In this document: positions 24,894-34,003 of the stretch, one piece after another
How positions within the stretch are numbered: position 1 is the first letter of the stretch
Layout: every line of letters starts with the position of its first letter
DNA from: Ferruginivarius sediminum
GTDB lineage: Bacteria > Pseudomonadota > Alphaproteobacteria > Kiloniellales > Rhodovibrionaceae
Direction of reading: 5' to 3'
Assembly: GCF_003344765.1 (NCBI RefSeq)
Contig: NZ_QPMH01000023.1
Coordinates: 1 to 47,639, forward strand
Length of the DNA: 47,639 nucleotides
Program-made: the position numbers and the translations under genes
Notes under the pieces: generated by a model
Seen by the model: the letters and a program-made list of their open reading frames with translations, nothing else
Databases searched by the model: none
What the model was told of the DNA's origin: nothing

Positions 24894-27472
24894 CGGTGCG
24901 CGCCGGGGTGGATCTGAACGGGTATTGGGACTGGGCGGCTCTGGATGGCTTGCGGGAACGGGGCGCGGACGTTTCGGCCGCAGCCAGTGTCAACGATGGC
25001 GGCATCAACGGCGCAGTCATCCATCTTCTTGAAAGCGGTGAGTTTGTCGGCGGCCCGCAAACTGCGCTGGCCCCTCATGGCCGCGGCCCCGGCTGGGGGG
25101 AGCATCTTGGTCATCACGACCGGCGCAAGCCGGTCCGCGATCTCCTGGCAATCGCGCAGGGCCGGCAATGCGCGCGGGGGGGCGAGCACGAGAACGAGTT
25201 CCGCGCCCTTTTCGGCGCCCTTGCGCCGGATGCCGACGAGGCCGTGGTCGCGGTGCCGGACACGCAGATCTTCGATGAAGCTCAACAGCAAGCCTATCTG
25301 GAGGCCCTGCGCGGTGCCGGACCGCTGCGTGTCAGCCTTTTATGGCGGCCGATCGCGACGATGCTCGGTTGGCTCGAAGCCGGCGCCGAAGGCCTGGAAG
25401 ATAAGCTGTGGGACGGCATTCCGATTGCGACCATTTCCTTGATGGGAGACAGCGTGCAAGTCGCCGATGCCCGGCTGCTGCGTCGTCCCGGCCGTCGCGC
25501 GTTGCTCTGGGCACCTGAGCGCCGGCGGCGCGGGTTTGCGTTGTCCGGCCCCTATGCCGGCAAGGCGGTTGTCGATCTTTATGCCGAGCAGCTCTCCAGG
25601 AAAATCGGCCTCGCCAAGGAAAAGGTGGTCGAGCGGATGATGGGGCCATGGCGGCAGGCGATGGGACGCGTCGGCGCCGAAGAGGTTGTCCGCCTGGATA
25701 ACAGGAGTTGGAGATCGCTGCCCACGGAGTTGCCCGAGATTGCGCTGCCGGAATTGCCTAAGCCCGAAACTGAGGCGCTTGAGCGTGTTCGTGACGCGGA
25801 AGTGGTGCTGCTCGATGGCCCATTCGTCGAGAACACGGCGTGGCGCTGGCATGTCCTGGCGGCGTTCGGGATCGCGGGCGACGACCCGCGTTTACGCATA
25901 GCGGACCCGGCAACCGCCGCCCGCGGCTGCCGGGAAGCCGGCCGGCGACTGTCGGCTGGCGATCCACCCTATTTCGATTTCCTTCCGCAACTGGAAATCA
26001 ATGCGCTTGTCGACGGGCGGCAGGACTTCGTGGACCTTATTCCACATGGCGCGGAGGTGCAGGGCGGACGCCAGTATGTCGGCCGTGCAGAAGCGGACTT
26101 CGCGATCAACTCGGGCGCCAGTCAGTTGACTTTCTACCTGATCAAGGAGGACTTCGACTGGCCGCGCAAGGCTGTGCATGAGCTTCCGGAAACCCCCGAC
26201 CTGCAGCATCGTATCGACGTCACCGTGCGGCAGACGCCGGGTCAGGGCTTCGCTCGCGTTGAGATTTCCTCCGAGACTTACGAACCGTTCCGGGACGCCG
26301 CGCTCGTGCTGGACTGGAATAGCATGGAAACGATCGAGAAGACGCGTAAGGAGGTGCTTGACGAAGCTGGAGACGTGGGCCCAGATGGATATCCCGACGT
26401 GCAGGTGGTGCCGGCGCATCCGGTGCATTGGCACCCCGATCACCCGCGTCGGAACCTCAAGGCCCTTTTGGATTGTTACGCCGGTAGCGACCTTTTCAGG
26501 GAAGGCCAGATCGTCGCCGAAGCGCGGCGGGCGCTGAGCGATCTCGCCCAGACGGTCCCGCGCCGTCAATCGCCACGCCATATCGCATCGGAGATCGGTT
26601 TCGCTTACGACGACTTCGCCGCCTATCCCTTCGTCGACGCGGATGGCCGTCTCCCCGAGAGCCTGCCGGGTTTTCCGGTACCGGAGGGCGCCGAAGCAGC
26701 GCTGGACGCGGCTTTGCGAAAAGCCGAACGCGATCTCGGCGACATCACCAGCAAGCCTGCTACAGTCGACAATCAAGACCTCGTTCGGGATATCGTGATG
26801 TTCGCAACCTGGTGCCAAACCCGGTGTCCGAATGGCGTGGTCCGGTTCTTGCTAGGTTGCATGGAACAGAGGGAGGCATTCCAACTGCATCACAAGCTGA
26901 TCGTCGAGGGCCTTGGACGCAGCTTGCGGCGTGAAGACGACCTGAAACGTTTCTTCGGATTCGTCCAAGACCGGCTGAATCGGACAGGGCACCTAAACGA
27001 TCGCCACTTTGCCGCGTTGGGGATGACCCTGGGGCGCCGATCACACGCGGCCGGCTGTCTGACGCATGAACAGGCCCTTGCCTTCATGATGGAAGCTGAC
27101 CGCCTGTACGTGGCCGAAAACAAGAAACCACGCGATGATGCCTACAAGAAACTGTTCAAGTACGGCCTGCTAATGCTGGCGGTCCTGCTACGCTATAGGA
27201 GCGTCCGACCCGACTTCCTGGTTCCTGGCCCGAACACCCTGGCTGCGGGCGTAATAGGTCATTTGGAGACGGCAAAGGAACGGATTGATGGGTTCCGTCG
27301 AGCGTTTGAGGCGAAAGTCCGCCGGGAAAGGAATAGGCAAACCGCACACCACTACCACGCGGCCGCGCGCCGCCTGGAGCGTCACCATGGCATCGTCGAG
27401 GAATTGCTGGGCTTTATCCGGATGGAAGGCGGCAACCCCAATATCATCCAGTTGATCGAAGATTTGGATTAA
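24890..27472 (+). CDS. Hsp70-like (actin-fold) protein with degenerate ATP site
   Basis: 860 residues from the ATGA overlap at 24890. A longer frame from 24269 lies inside the previous gene and is not believed. The layout follows Hsp70: VDLN (7-10) in place of GIDLGTT, AVPDTQIFDEAQQQAYLEAL (121-140) then LWRPIATMLGWL like the VPAxFxxxQR and NEPTAAALAY segments, SLMGDSVQV (183-191) in place of DLGGGTxDV, LLDGPF for the adenosine GGS motif, then AARGC and a beta-rich segment (375-420) like the substrate-binding domain. The catalytic Asp of phosphate-2 is Ser. Residues 480-860 are an added helical domain. RNA-binding Hsp70 homologues are reported in CoCoNuTs. Confidence 0.7.
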   Translation: MTVRAGVDLNGYWDWAALDGLRERGADVSAAASVNDGGINGAVIHLLESGEFVGGPQTALAPHGRGPGWGEHLGHHDRRKPVRDLLAIAQGRQCARGGEHENEFRALFGALAPDADEAVVAVPDTQIFDEAQQQAYLEALRGAGPLRVSLLWRPIATMLGWLEAGAEGLEDKLWDGIPIATISLMGDSVQVADARLLRRPGRRALLWAPERRRRGFALSGPYAGKAVVDLYAEQLSRKIGLAKEKVVERMMGPWRQAMGRVGAEEVVRLDNRSWRSLPTELPEIALPELPKPETEALERVRDAEVVLLDGPFVENTAWRWHVLAAFGIAGDDPRLRIADPATAARGCREAGRRLSAGDPPYFDFLPQLEINALVDGRQDFVDLIPHGAEVQGGRQYVGRAEADFAINSGASQLTFYLIKEDFDWPRKAVHELPETPDLQHRIDVTVRQTPGQGFARVEISSETYEPFRDAALVLDWNSMETIEKTRKEVLDEAGDVGPDGYPDVQVVPAHPVHWHPDHPRRNLKALLDCYAGSDLFREGQIVAEARRALSDLAQTVPRRQSPRHIASEIGFAYDDFAAYPFVDADGRLPESLPGFPVPEGAEAALDAALRKAERDLGDITSKPATVDNQDLVRDIVMFATWCQTRCPNGVVRFLLGCMEQREAFQLHHKLIVEGLGRSLRREDDLKRFFGFVQDRLNRTGHLNDRHFAALGMTLGRRSHAAGCLTHEQALAFMMEADRLYVAENKKPRDDAYKKLFKYGLLMLAVLLRYRSVRPDFLVPGPNTLAAGVIGHLETAKERIDGFRRAFEAKVRRERNRQTAHHYHAAARRLERHHGIVEELLGFIRMEGGNPNIIQLIEDLD

Positions 27473-28406
27473 TGCTCAACGCGGGCAGTTCCGTCGATGG
27501 CGTTGTTACGGGAAACTCTGGTTCACTGGATTTCGACACTGTTACTGGCTCGGACCTTGTCGTAACTCATTGAAAATCTGTCGGTGCGAAGCGCCATGCG
27601 TGCCCATAAGGCCAAGCAAAGTGTGTTCGTGTGACAGAGCCGTCCAATCCGCCAGGCCGTGCCTTGTGGCCACCGGGGCTGGTCTTGAGTCGAGCCGAAT
27701 CGTTCCCCGATACGCAACTGGCAGTATACACCAGATGGCGCTTGGGCGGCCGGCCATCGTCAAGGGGCGACAGACTTTGCCGGTGTGGCGAGCGTTTTGA
27801 GCGACATGCCGCGTGACACAGTGTGGTGGAACAGCTGTGGACAAATGGCCCGCCGCAGCGACCGTCACGAGTCCGGCGGCGGCGGCGCAGGCTCATGCAG
27901 CGGGCGAATGCGATGAACGACGCGATCGAGCGGCGTTCACGTGGCTATTTTTGCCGGTCTGGTAAGCCGAAAAAAACGTCGTTAGAACCGATTCCTACGA
28001 GGATATCATTGGACGTTTTGCCGATGTTGATTGCCGGTTTTGAAAGGGGCGGCTGCGGTTCTCCTGACAATGCTACCCAATTTCGCTGGAATGAGTAGCA
28101 TTGTCAGGAAAACCCGCGGTGCCACCTCACATGCCGTGCTTGCGGATCCGGATTTGCCCTGCTGCATCCGAAATTTTTTACCGATATATCAATAGCATAA
28201 ATAGAGGCAGTCGGGCATGCGTGCCGAAATTTCTTGACGGCTGAGTCCTTGGCCCCCAAGTGGTTGCCAGCACTGATTGTTATTCGCTAGGGCACGGCTC
28301 GTGGCACACCGGAATCTCCTCATACCCATGGCGTTCGTTGCGCCCAGCGCGGGACAGGCTGCTGTTCCGCGTCAACGACACGCGTTCAGGTATGAGGGAT
28401 TGTGCC
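27473..28406. other. Long gene-free segment before tnsA
   Basis: No credible gene occurs in these 934 bases. The only strong structures are the facing TGTCAGGA ends at 28062-28109, described separately, and a lone TGTCGG at 27579-27584 followed by CATAAGGCC, which is weakly like the ends at 34115-34176. Somewhere here must lie the tnsA-side end of the Tn7-like element, but I cannot fix it. Confidence 0.5.
28062..28109. repeat. Facing 15-base inverted repeat ending in TGTCAGGA
   Basis: TCCTGACAATGCTAC (28062-28076) is perfectly inverted at 28095-28109 with an 18-base spacer. Outside the perfect arms, similarity continues: read outward, the left flank is TGTCAGGAGAACCGCAG and the right flank TGTCAGGAAAACCCGCG. 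This looks like two related transposon ends pointing at each other rather than a transcription terminator, because there is no T-tract and the flanks match. Confidence 0.55.
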
Positions 28407-29075
28407 ATGCTGACGCCCGATCGGCGTATTCCCCATCTCAAGGACGTCAAGCGCACCGGCGTCCGTAGGGTTATCTCCCGTCGCAATAAGCGCACGACCG
28501 GCTGGTTTCGGTCCCGGAAAGCCGGTGCCATGATTCCATGGGAGTCGCGGCTTGAGCTGGACTTCCTGCGGACTTGCGAGATTGACCGAACCGTCCAGTA
28601 TGTCGCGGCGCAGCCTTTGCGTCTCGAGGTCGAGCTCGACGACAGGGTCTGCGTCCATTTCCCGGACTTCCTGGTGACGCGTCGCGATGGCCTCACGCTG
28701 TCCGAGGTGAAGCTCGCCAAGCGCGCGCAGCAGCCAGCCTATCAGGCGCTGTTCGCGGCGGCCGCGTTGGCCGCTTCGGAGCGGACCTGCGACTACGCGG
28801 TGTTCACCGAGAACGAGGTCCGCAGCGGGGCGCGACTGGCGAATGCGGTAGAACTGCTGAGCTTCGCTGCCCTGTGCATCGATCCGGATCTCCGCGAGGG
28901 TATTCTCGCCAGCATCGCGGCAGGACGAGCCTGCCTCTCTGATCTCGCCGAGACCAAGGATCGCCGCCGCAGGGCCCTCTACGCCATGTGCCTTGCCGGC
29001 GAAGTGTTCTTCGACATCGACGCGCCGCTGCATGGCGACACCCTGTTCCACGCTGACGCAACGGGAGGGGTGTGA
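28407..29075 (+). CDS. tnsA: TnsA-like transposon endonuclease
   Basis: 222 residues from ATG 28407, with GAGGG 8 bases upstream. The frame is open further upstream but lacks family sequence. TnsA cuts the 5' strands at the ends of Tn7-like elements and allows cut-and-paste transposition. Its restriction-enzyme-like active site is complete: E46 in PWESRLELDFL, D87 in HFPDFLV, and E100-V-K102 in LSEVKL. The C-terminal winged-helix region follows. The stop overlaps the tnsB start by ATGA, a normal arrangement for this operon. Confidence 0.92.
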   Translation: MLTPDRRIPHLKDVKRTGVRRVISRRNKRTTGWFRSRKAGAMIPWESRLELDFLRTCEIDRTVQYVAAQPLRLEVELDDRVCVHFPDFLVTRRDGLTLSEVKLAKRAQQPAYQALFAAAALAASERTCDYAVFTENEVRSGARLANAVELLSFAALCIDPDLREGILASIAAGRACLSDLAETKDRRRRALYAMCLAGEVFFDIDAPLHGDTLFHADATGGV

Positions 29076-30991
29076 TGAGCCGCATCAAGTTTGAGCCTGG
29101 CGAGCAGATTCTCCTCCATGGCCAGCTGCTCCGCTTCGTCCGGCGCACCAAAACCCAGGAAATCGTCTTCACCTGCGTCGAGACGGGAGTTTCGGCGGTA
29201 CTCTCTGACAAGGAACTGGCGGAGCACTTTCGCAGCGGGGATCTGAAGTTCCGGGTGGAGGATGCTTACGGCGACGTACCGCATTCGGATGTTCCGGACA
29301 TCCCGTTCTCCCAACTCTCGCACGATCAGCAGGAATTCGCGATCACGCGGAGAGTATACATTGAGGCTGCATTGAAGCTGCCCAGCCATCGAAACGAAGA
29401 CCTGTTGCGCTCCAGTATCGCACGGGTCGCACGCGAGATCGGCGATCAGCGGCCGCCGAGTGCGAGGACTTTGCGCCGCGCGATTGCTCGGTACAAGAAG
29501 CAGGGGCGAAAGCTTAAGGCTGTGGCGCCGCACCACTACAGGAAGGGGAATCGCAACTGCCGCTTTGCCGGGCAGGTGGTCAAGGCGATCGAAGCCGTGC
29601 TCGATGAGGAGTACCAGGTCGCCGCCTGTCCGACATTGTCGCAGGCCTACGGCCACCTGCCGAAGCGGATCGAGAGGCTGAATCGGGGCCTTCCAACAGA
29701 GCTTCAGCACGCGATTCCGAGTTACCAAGCATTCTGTAAGATCGCAGAGAAACTCGACATGTACGAAGTGGAAAAGAGCCGTCACGGCAAGCGCGCGGCC
29801 AAGCAGAAGTACGCCCAAGTGGGTGAGGGGTTGTCGATCACCCGACCGCTCGAGCGCGTCGAGATGGATCACAAGGTGCTGGACAACTGGGTCTTGGATG
29901 ACGAGACCCTGGAACCCCTGAGACGTCCGATCCTGACGGCCGCCATCGATTACTACTCCCGCATGCTGCTGGGATATCACCTTTCGTTTTCGACCGGTCT
30001 CGCGAGCGTTATGGCCAGCTTGCGTCACGCCATGATGCCCAAGGCGGCGCTGGTAGATGCGGACGGTGTGATCCTGACCCAGGAAACCTGGGATTGCTTT
30101 GGCGTGCCGGAAACGGTCTTCGTCGACAACGGCGCCGAGTTCCACGCCTCGGCGTTGGCGCATGCGCTCTACCAGGTCGGCTCGGGCCTGGAATACGCCG
30201 CGGCCTATACGCCGGAGCACAAGGGCATCGTCGAGCGTTTCTTTGGCACTGTGCGGACAAGCTTTTGCGCCGGCCTGGATGGTTTCACCTTCTCGAATCC
30301 CCAGGAGAAGGGCGATTACGACCCGCAGGCATCGGCTGGTCTGACGTTCAGCGAATATCGGGAGAAGTTCGAGCGTTGGCTCATCGATGTCTACGGCGTG
30401 CGCCCGCACTCCGTGACTGGAGAGCCGCCGCTGCAGCGGTGGCGGGAAGGGACACGGCACAGTCCGGTCAGGATGCTGGATGATCCGGCGCAGTTGACGC
30501 CCTTCAGCGGACGGACCGAGCAGCGCAAGCTGCAGCGACAGGGCATCTCCCTCGACAAGCGGCGCTACCAGAGTCCGGAGCTGGCCGATCTCCTGACCTG
30601 GCCGGAGTTCGACGGCAGCGTCGACGTGTACGTCAACCCGGCATCGGCGGAGTCGATCTGGGTCTATCATCCGCGGCGCAAGCGCTACGTCGAGGTGCCC
30701 GCCGCCAGCGAAGCACCTCGGAAGCGGGACGCGGCCAGCCGGGAGGCGGCGAAAATCGCGATGGACATGTCGCGCCGCGCGAACGCCGACATTCGGGCCG
30801 CCGGGCGGGAGGCGAGTGCCGCGACGAAGAAGGCCCGGAAGAGGAAGGCCAGCCGGGACAGCGCGGCCCGTAGTCCGCAGCCGCTGGTGGCGAGGGCAGA
30901 GCGCGATTTCCAGCCGGGCTGTGTTGCGCCTGACGACGGCGACCCGAGCAACGCCGAGCCATTGCGGCTGCGGCGCATGAGCCGGAAATAG
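29072..30991 (+). CDS. tnsB: TnsB-like DDE transposase
   Basis: 639 residues. TnsB binds repeats in the transposon ends and joins the 3' ends to target DNA. The rve catalytic triad is intact: D265 (RVEMDHKVLD), D351 (VFVDNGAEF) and E387 (EHKGIVERFFGT), spaced as in the family. Helix-turn-helix regions for end binding precede it (residues 100-240). The tail from 545 on is basic and repetitive (Arg, Lys, Ala), as expected for the segment that contacts TnsC. It is intact. Confidence 0.95.
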   Translation: MMSRIKFEPGEQILLHGQLLRFVRRTKTQEIVFTCVETGVSAVLSDKELAEHFRSGDLKFRVEDAYGDVPHSDVPDIPFSQLSHDQQEFAITRRVYIEAALKLPSHRNEDLLRSSIARVAREIGDQRPPSARTLRRAIARYKKQGRKLKAVAPHHYRKGNRNCRFAGQVVKAIEAVLDEEYQVAACPTLSQAYGHLPKRIERLNRGLPTELQHAIPSYQAFCKIAEKLDMYEVEKSRHGKRAAKQKYAQVGEGLSITRPLERVEMDHKVLDNWVLDDETLEPLRRPILTAAIDYYSRMLLGYHLSFSTGLASVMASLRHAMMPKAALVDADGVILTQETWDCFGVPETVFVDNGAEFHASALAHALYQVGSGLEYAAAYTPEHKGIVERFFGTVRTSFCAGLDGFTFSNPQEKGDYDPQASAGLTFSEYREKFERWLIDVYGVRPHSVTGEPPLQRWREGTRHSPVRMLDDPAQLTPFSGRTEQRKLQRQGISLDKRRYQSPELADLLTWPEFDGSVDVYVNPASAESIWVYHPRRKRYVEVPAASEAPRKRDAASREAAKIAMDMSRRANADIRAAGREASAATKKARKRKASRDSAARSPQPLVARAERDFQPGCVAPDDGDPSNAEPLRLRRMSRK

Positions 30992-31016
30992 GTCGCTGCA
31001 GCTCAGGGAGGTTACG

Positions 31017-31928
31017 ATGGACGAGACGACTATCCGGGACCGAATTCGCAAAATCGACGAACTGAGCCTGTCGTACGATCAAGTCAATTTGGCGCTGGAT
31101 GCGCTCGAGGATGTCCTGGCCTACGGTACCGTCGGCGCGGAGGCGAAGTGCGCCATGCTCGTCGGTCCCTCGGGGAGCGGAAAGACCTGGGCGCTACAGC
31201 ATTTCAAGGAGGGCCAGGAGGCGCATGGGAGCGAGGAACGCGATCACATCCCGATCGTCTACCTGACGGCGCCGGTGCAGGCTAGCGACAAGGCACTGCC
31301 AGGGAAGTTGCTCGCCAAACTGGGCGATCCGATGCCCGAGAAAGGCACCCGGGAGCGCATGACCGAGCGCCTCATCGAGCGTTTGAAGGCGCTGGGCACG
31401 CGGATGGTGATCATCGACGAAGTGCACCATCTGGTCGATAGCCGGCAGAACGACAACAAGAAGATCCGGCAGACGGCCGAATGGCTCAAGGACATGCTGC
31501 TCGCCGGTGTATGTCCGTTTGTCTATGCCGGTTTGGATACGTCGGAAAGCCTGCTGACGACGAATGAGCAGCTGGCGCGCCGTGGCATGCACTACGTGCG
31601 CATGGGGGCATTTGAATATCGGACCAAGCAGCAACGGGAATTCTTCGCCGAACTGGTGGAGACGTTTTTCGACGAGGCGGATCTGCCGCTGGAGATCGAC
31701 CGTCAGGACCTGGTCCCGACTGTTCATGAGGCCACGGGTGGCCTCATTGGCCGCGTGGCCACGCTGGTTCAGCGGACCATCATGACCGCTGGCCGGCAAG
31801 GGCGCGCCTGCATCGACGCCAAGTGTCTGGCTGACAGCTGGGCCACCAGCGGCTTGGCGATGATGGGGCAGCGCAACCCCTTTGTGCGGCGCGACGGCCC
31901 CAGCGGCCCGACGAAGAAGGCCGCTTAG
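31017..31928 (+). CDS. tnsC: TnsC/TniB-like AAA+ transposition regulator
   Basis: 303 residues with GGGAGG before the ATG. Walker A GPSGSGKT (50-57) and Walker B VIIDEVHHL (131-139) are clear, with AAA+ sensor and lid regions after them. The protein links the target-selecting TniQ protein to TnsA and TnsB by assembling on target DNA in an ATP-dependent way and gives target immunity. At about 300 residues it is closer to the TniB/short TnsC group than to Tn7 TnsC itself (about 550). It lies 25 bases after tnsB and 11 bases before tniQ. Confidence 0.93.
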   Translation: MDETTIRDRIRKIDELSLSYDQVNLALDALEDVLAYGTVGAEAKCAMLVGPSGSGKTWALQHFKEGQEAHGSEERDHIPIVYLTAPVQASDKALPGKLLAKLGDPMPEKGTRERMTERLIERLKALGTRMVIIDEVHHLVDSRQNDNKKIRQTAEWLKDMLLAGVCPFVYAGLDTSESLLTTNEQLARRGMHYVRMGAFEYRTKQQREFFAELVETFFDEADLPLEIDRQDLVPTVHEATGGLIGRVATLVQRTIMTAGRQGRACIDAKCLADSWATSGLAMMGQRNPFVRRDGPSGPTKKAA

Positions 31929-31939
31929 AGGAGAGTCCA

Positions 31940-33733
31940 ATGCAGCAGTTAGCGATTCGTCCGGCCATGCAGGCCGAGGAAAGCTTGCCCGGTTATGTCG
32001 CGCGCGTGGCCGAGGCCAACTTCTGTGAGAGCGCGGGCTGGATCACGGCCGATTTGTCCAGTCGGCAACCCAACCTCGCGTTTTCTCCGACGGCAGCTGA
32101 GCAACTCGCCGCGAAGACTGGGCAATTCCCGGAGGTGATGGTCGATCGCACGTACAGGAAGATGGGTAAGCGGGTCCTCGTGCGCGGCCATGATCTCCCG
32201 GCGGAGGCGGTCGCGGTTCAGCAGGCTGGCGTCTGTCCGGCTTGCTTGCGGGACGAACCGATCCGCCGGTGGTGGTGGGAACTTACGCCGTTCGGCGTCT
32301 GTCCGGATCACGGCGTCGAATTGGTCACCCGGTGTCACGCCTGTGGGGACAAGTATTCGTGGGCCACGCCGCGCACAACGGTGTGCCGATGCGGCGCGGA
32401 CATTCGCCGCACCGAAACGGTGGAGGTTCCGCACGCGAGGGTGGGCACAAGCTCGCTGCTGCTCAACGTGATCCGTGGCAGGCCCACAGGCTTCGAATCC
32501 TTGAACCTGGGCTCCCGCGATCTTGGCGAATGGATCGACCTGCTGGTGGTGCTTTCGCGTCTGCAACTGTTCGTGGCTGGCGAAAAATCGCAGGGCCCGA
32601 CGCTGCGCCGGCCCAACCGGGCTGCGATTCTATCCTCGGCCGTTGAGCTCCTGGATGACTGGCCGACGCGTTATTTCGACGTTCTCGATCAGGTCGCCCG
32701 CCGGACTGCGCACATCGGCGACAGTTTCGCCGGCCGTTTCCGGCCGCTTTACACCGGGCTCAAGAAGCTTCCTGCGGGCGCGGCCAAGGATTTTCTCACC
32801 GAGACGACGACCGAATACCTGAGGGCGCGAAGGTTCCATATTCCCGTCGCATTCGCTCCGGCTGAGACATTCTTGTCGCGCTCCGAAGCCGTTGCATTTC
32901 TCGATATTTCGGCCGAGAAGTTCGAGGCTGTGCTCGACGATCCAGGGTGCTGTTTTCCGCGTTACCGGCTGGAGAAGAAGGCCGCCGCCTTTGCGAAGTC
33001 GGATCTGGAGCGGCTGGCGGAGGATATGGGCCACTCCATTAACAAGCGGCACTTCAAAGAGCGTCTGGGATTGTCGCCGAGGCAGGTCAAGCAACTGCTG
33101 GAAAGCCGGTATTTTGGCGGCGACAAGCCGAATAACGCCGTCATCGATAGGACCAAGGTCGAGCGACTTCTGGATCAGCTAGACGCCCAGGCAGCGGAGC
33201 ACCGCGAAGGTGTCTTCGATATTTCTTTCGTTGATCTTAAAAAGAAGGCAATTGCTCGTGACGTGCCCCTGAAGGCGGTGCTGGAAATGATCGATTCGGG
33301 CATGATCCCTGCCACCGGTAAGATTGCCGGGAGGAGTGGACTGCCCGGGTATCTCTTCAGCCGCGTACACGTTGAAGCGGCCCTGGATCAGTTTGTCAAA
33401 GATCACGTTGGCGGGTTGTATAAGGACGAAGCCGCAGAGGCGATGCGGCTACGGCTGGATGAATTGATGGAGTTGCGGCGGCTGAAGGGGATTATCGCAT
33501 TCGAGCACGGTCCGTGTCGGCGGCCCCGGTTTTCCGAGGACGAGGTTGCCAAGTTTCGTGCAAAGTACATCGCACAACGGGAACTCGGGTTGCGTCGCTC
33601 GACGGAGTTGACGGATGCCCTGCAGGATGGCTGGGAAGTGGATCGCGCTATCGCGTTTCACCTGGGGCAACGGCGGCATCCTGTCCTGTTCCGCGAAGCG
33701 GTGAAAGCCGATTTTCTACCCTCGGAATCCTGA
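31940..33733 (+). CDS. tniQ: TniQ/TnsD-like target-selection protein
   Basis: 597 residues. The N-terminal TniQ domain (ESLPGYVARVAEANF) is followed by a zinc-binding cluster with C99/C102, C121/H124, C132/C135 and C149/C151, the usual TniQ pattern. Residues 300-597 contain several helix-turn-helix-like segments (SRSEAVAFLDISAEKFEAV) that would read the attachment site, as TnsD does. The length is nearer to TnsD than to the short TniQ of CRISPR-associated transposons, and there is no Cas gene, so a fixed chromosomal attachment site is expected. The site cannot be named. Confidence 0.9.
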   Translation: MQQLAIRPAMQAEESLPGYVARVAEANFCESAGWITADLSSRQPNLAFSPTAAEQLAAKTGQFPEVMVDRTYRKMGKRVLVRGHDLPAEAVAVQQAGVCPACLRDEPIRRWWWELTPFGVCPDHGVELVTRCHACGDKYSWATPRTTVCRCGADIRRTETVEVPHARVGTSSLLLNVIRGRPTGFESLNLGSRDLGEWIDLLVVLSRLQLFVAGEKSQGPTLRRPNRAAILSSAVELLDDWPTRYFDVLDQVARRTAHIGDSFAGRFRPLYTGLKKLPAGAAKDFLTETTTEYLRARRFHIPVAFAPAETFLSRSEAVAFLDISAEKFEAVLDDPGCCFPRYRLEKKAAAFAKSDLERLAEDMGHSINKRHFKERLGLSPRQVKQLLESRYFGGDKPNNAVIDRTKVERLLDQLDAQAAEHREGVFDISFVDLKKKAIARDVPLKAVLEMIDSGMIPATGKIAGRSGLPGYLFSRVHVEAALDQFVKDHVGGLYKDEAAEAMRLRLDELMELRRLKGIIAFEHGPCRRPRFSEDEVAKFRAKYIAQRELGLRRSTELTDALQDGWEVDRAIAFHLGQRRHPVLFREAVKADFLPSES

Positions 33734-34003
33734 AATATTGTTCTGAGCCGCATCCGCGCCGGCTGATCTGATCCTCATCATATTTTACAGCCCACTATAG
33801 CGAGCCGGCCTACTTGGAGTAGCGTAGCCGGGCTTGCTGCGGCTAATCGAACGTTAGTGCAGACCCGCGGCAACGTGGTGCCGCGATCCCCCCGAGAGCG
33901 TCGAAACTTGCCGCTTGTTTGTCCTTCGCAAGCGGCATAGTTTGTTTGCCGGCAAGCTAAAAAGCAGGCCACGCTACACGAGCAAATGTGAATATGTAAA
34001 TTT

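Noticed and set aside
16017..27472. Cargo of the Tn7-like transposon
   Set aside because: In Tn7-like elements tnsA lies next to one end and reads inward, so cargo should follow tniQ. The operon lies on the outer side of tnsA.
28979..31051. 690-codon open frame on the minus strand across tnsB
   Set aside because: It is the antisense shadow of tnsB, which has a complete DDE triad. The minus-strand product has no domain.
31940..33733. CRISPR-associated transposon
   Set aside because: No cas genes or repeat array in the window, and TniQ is of the longer TnsD-like type.
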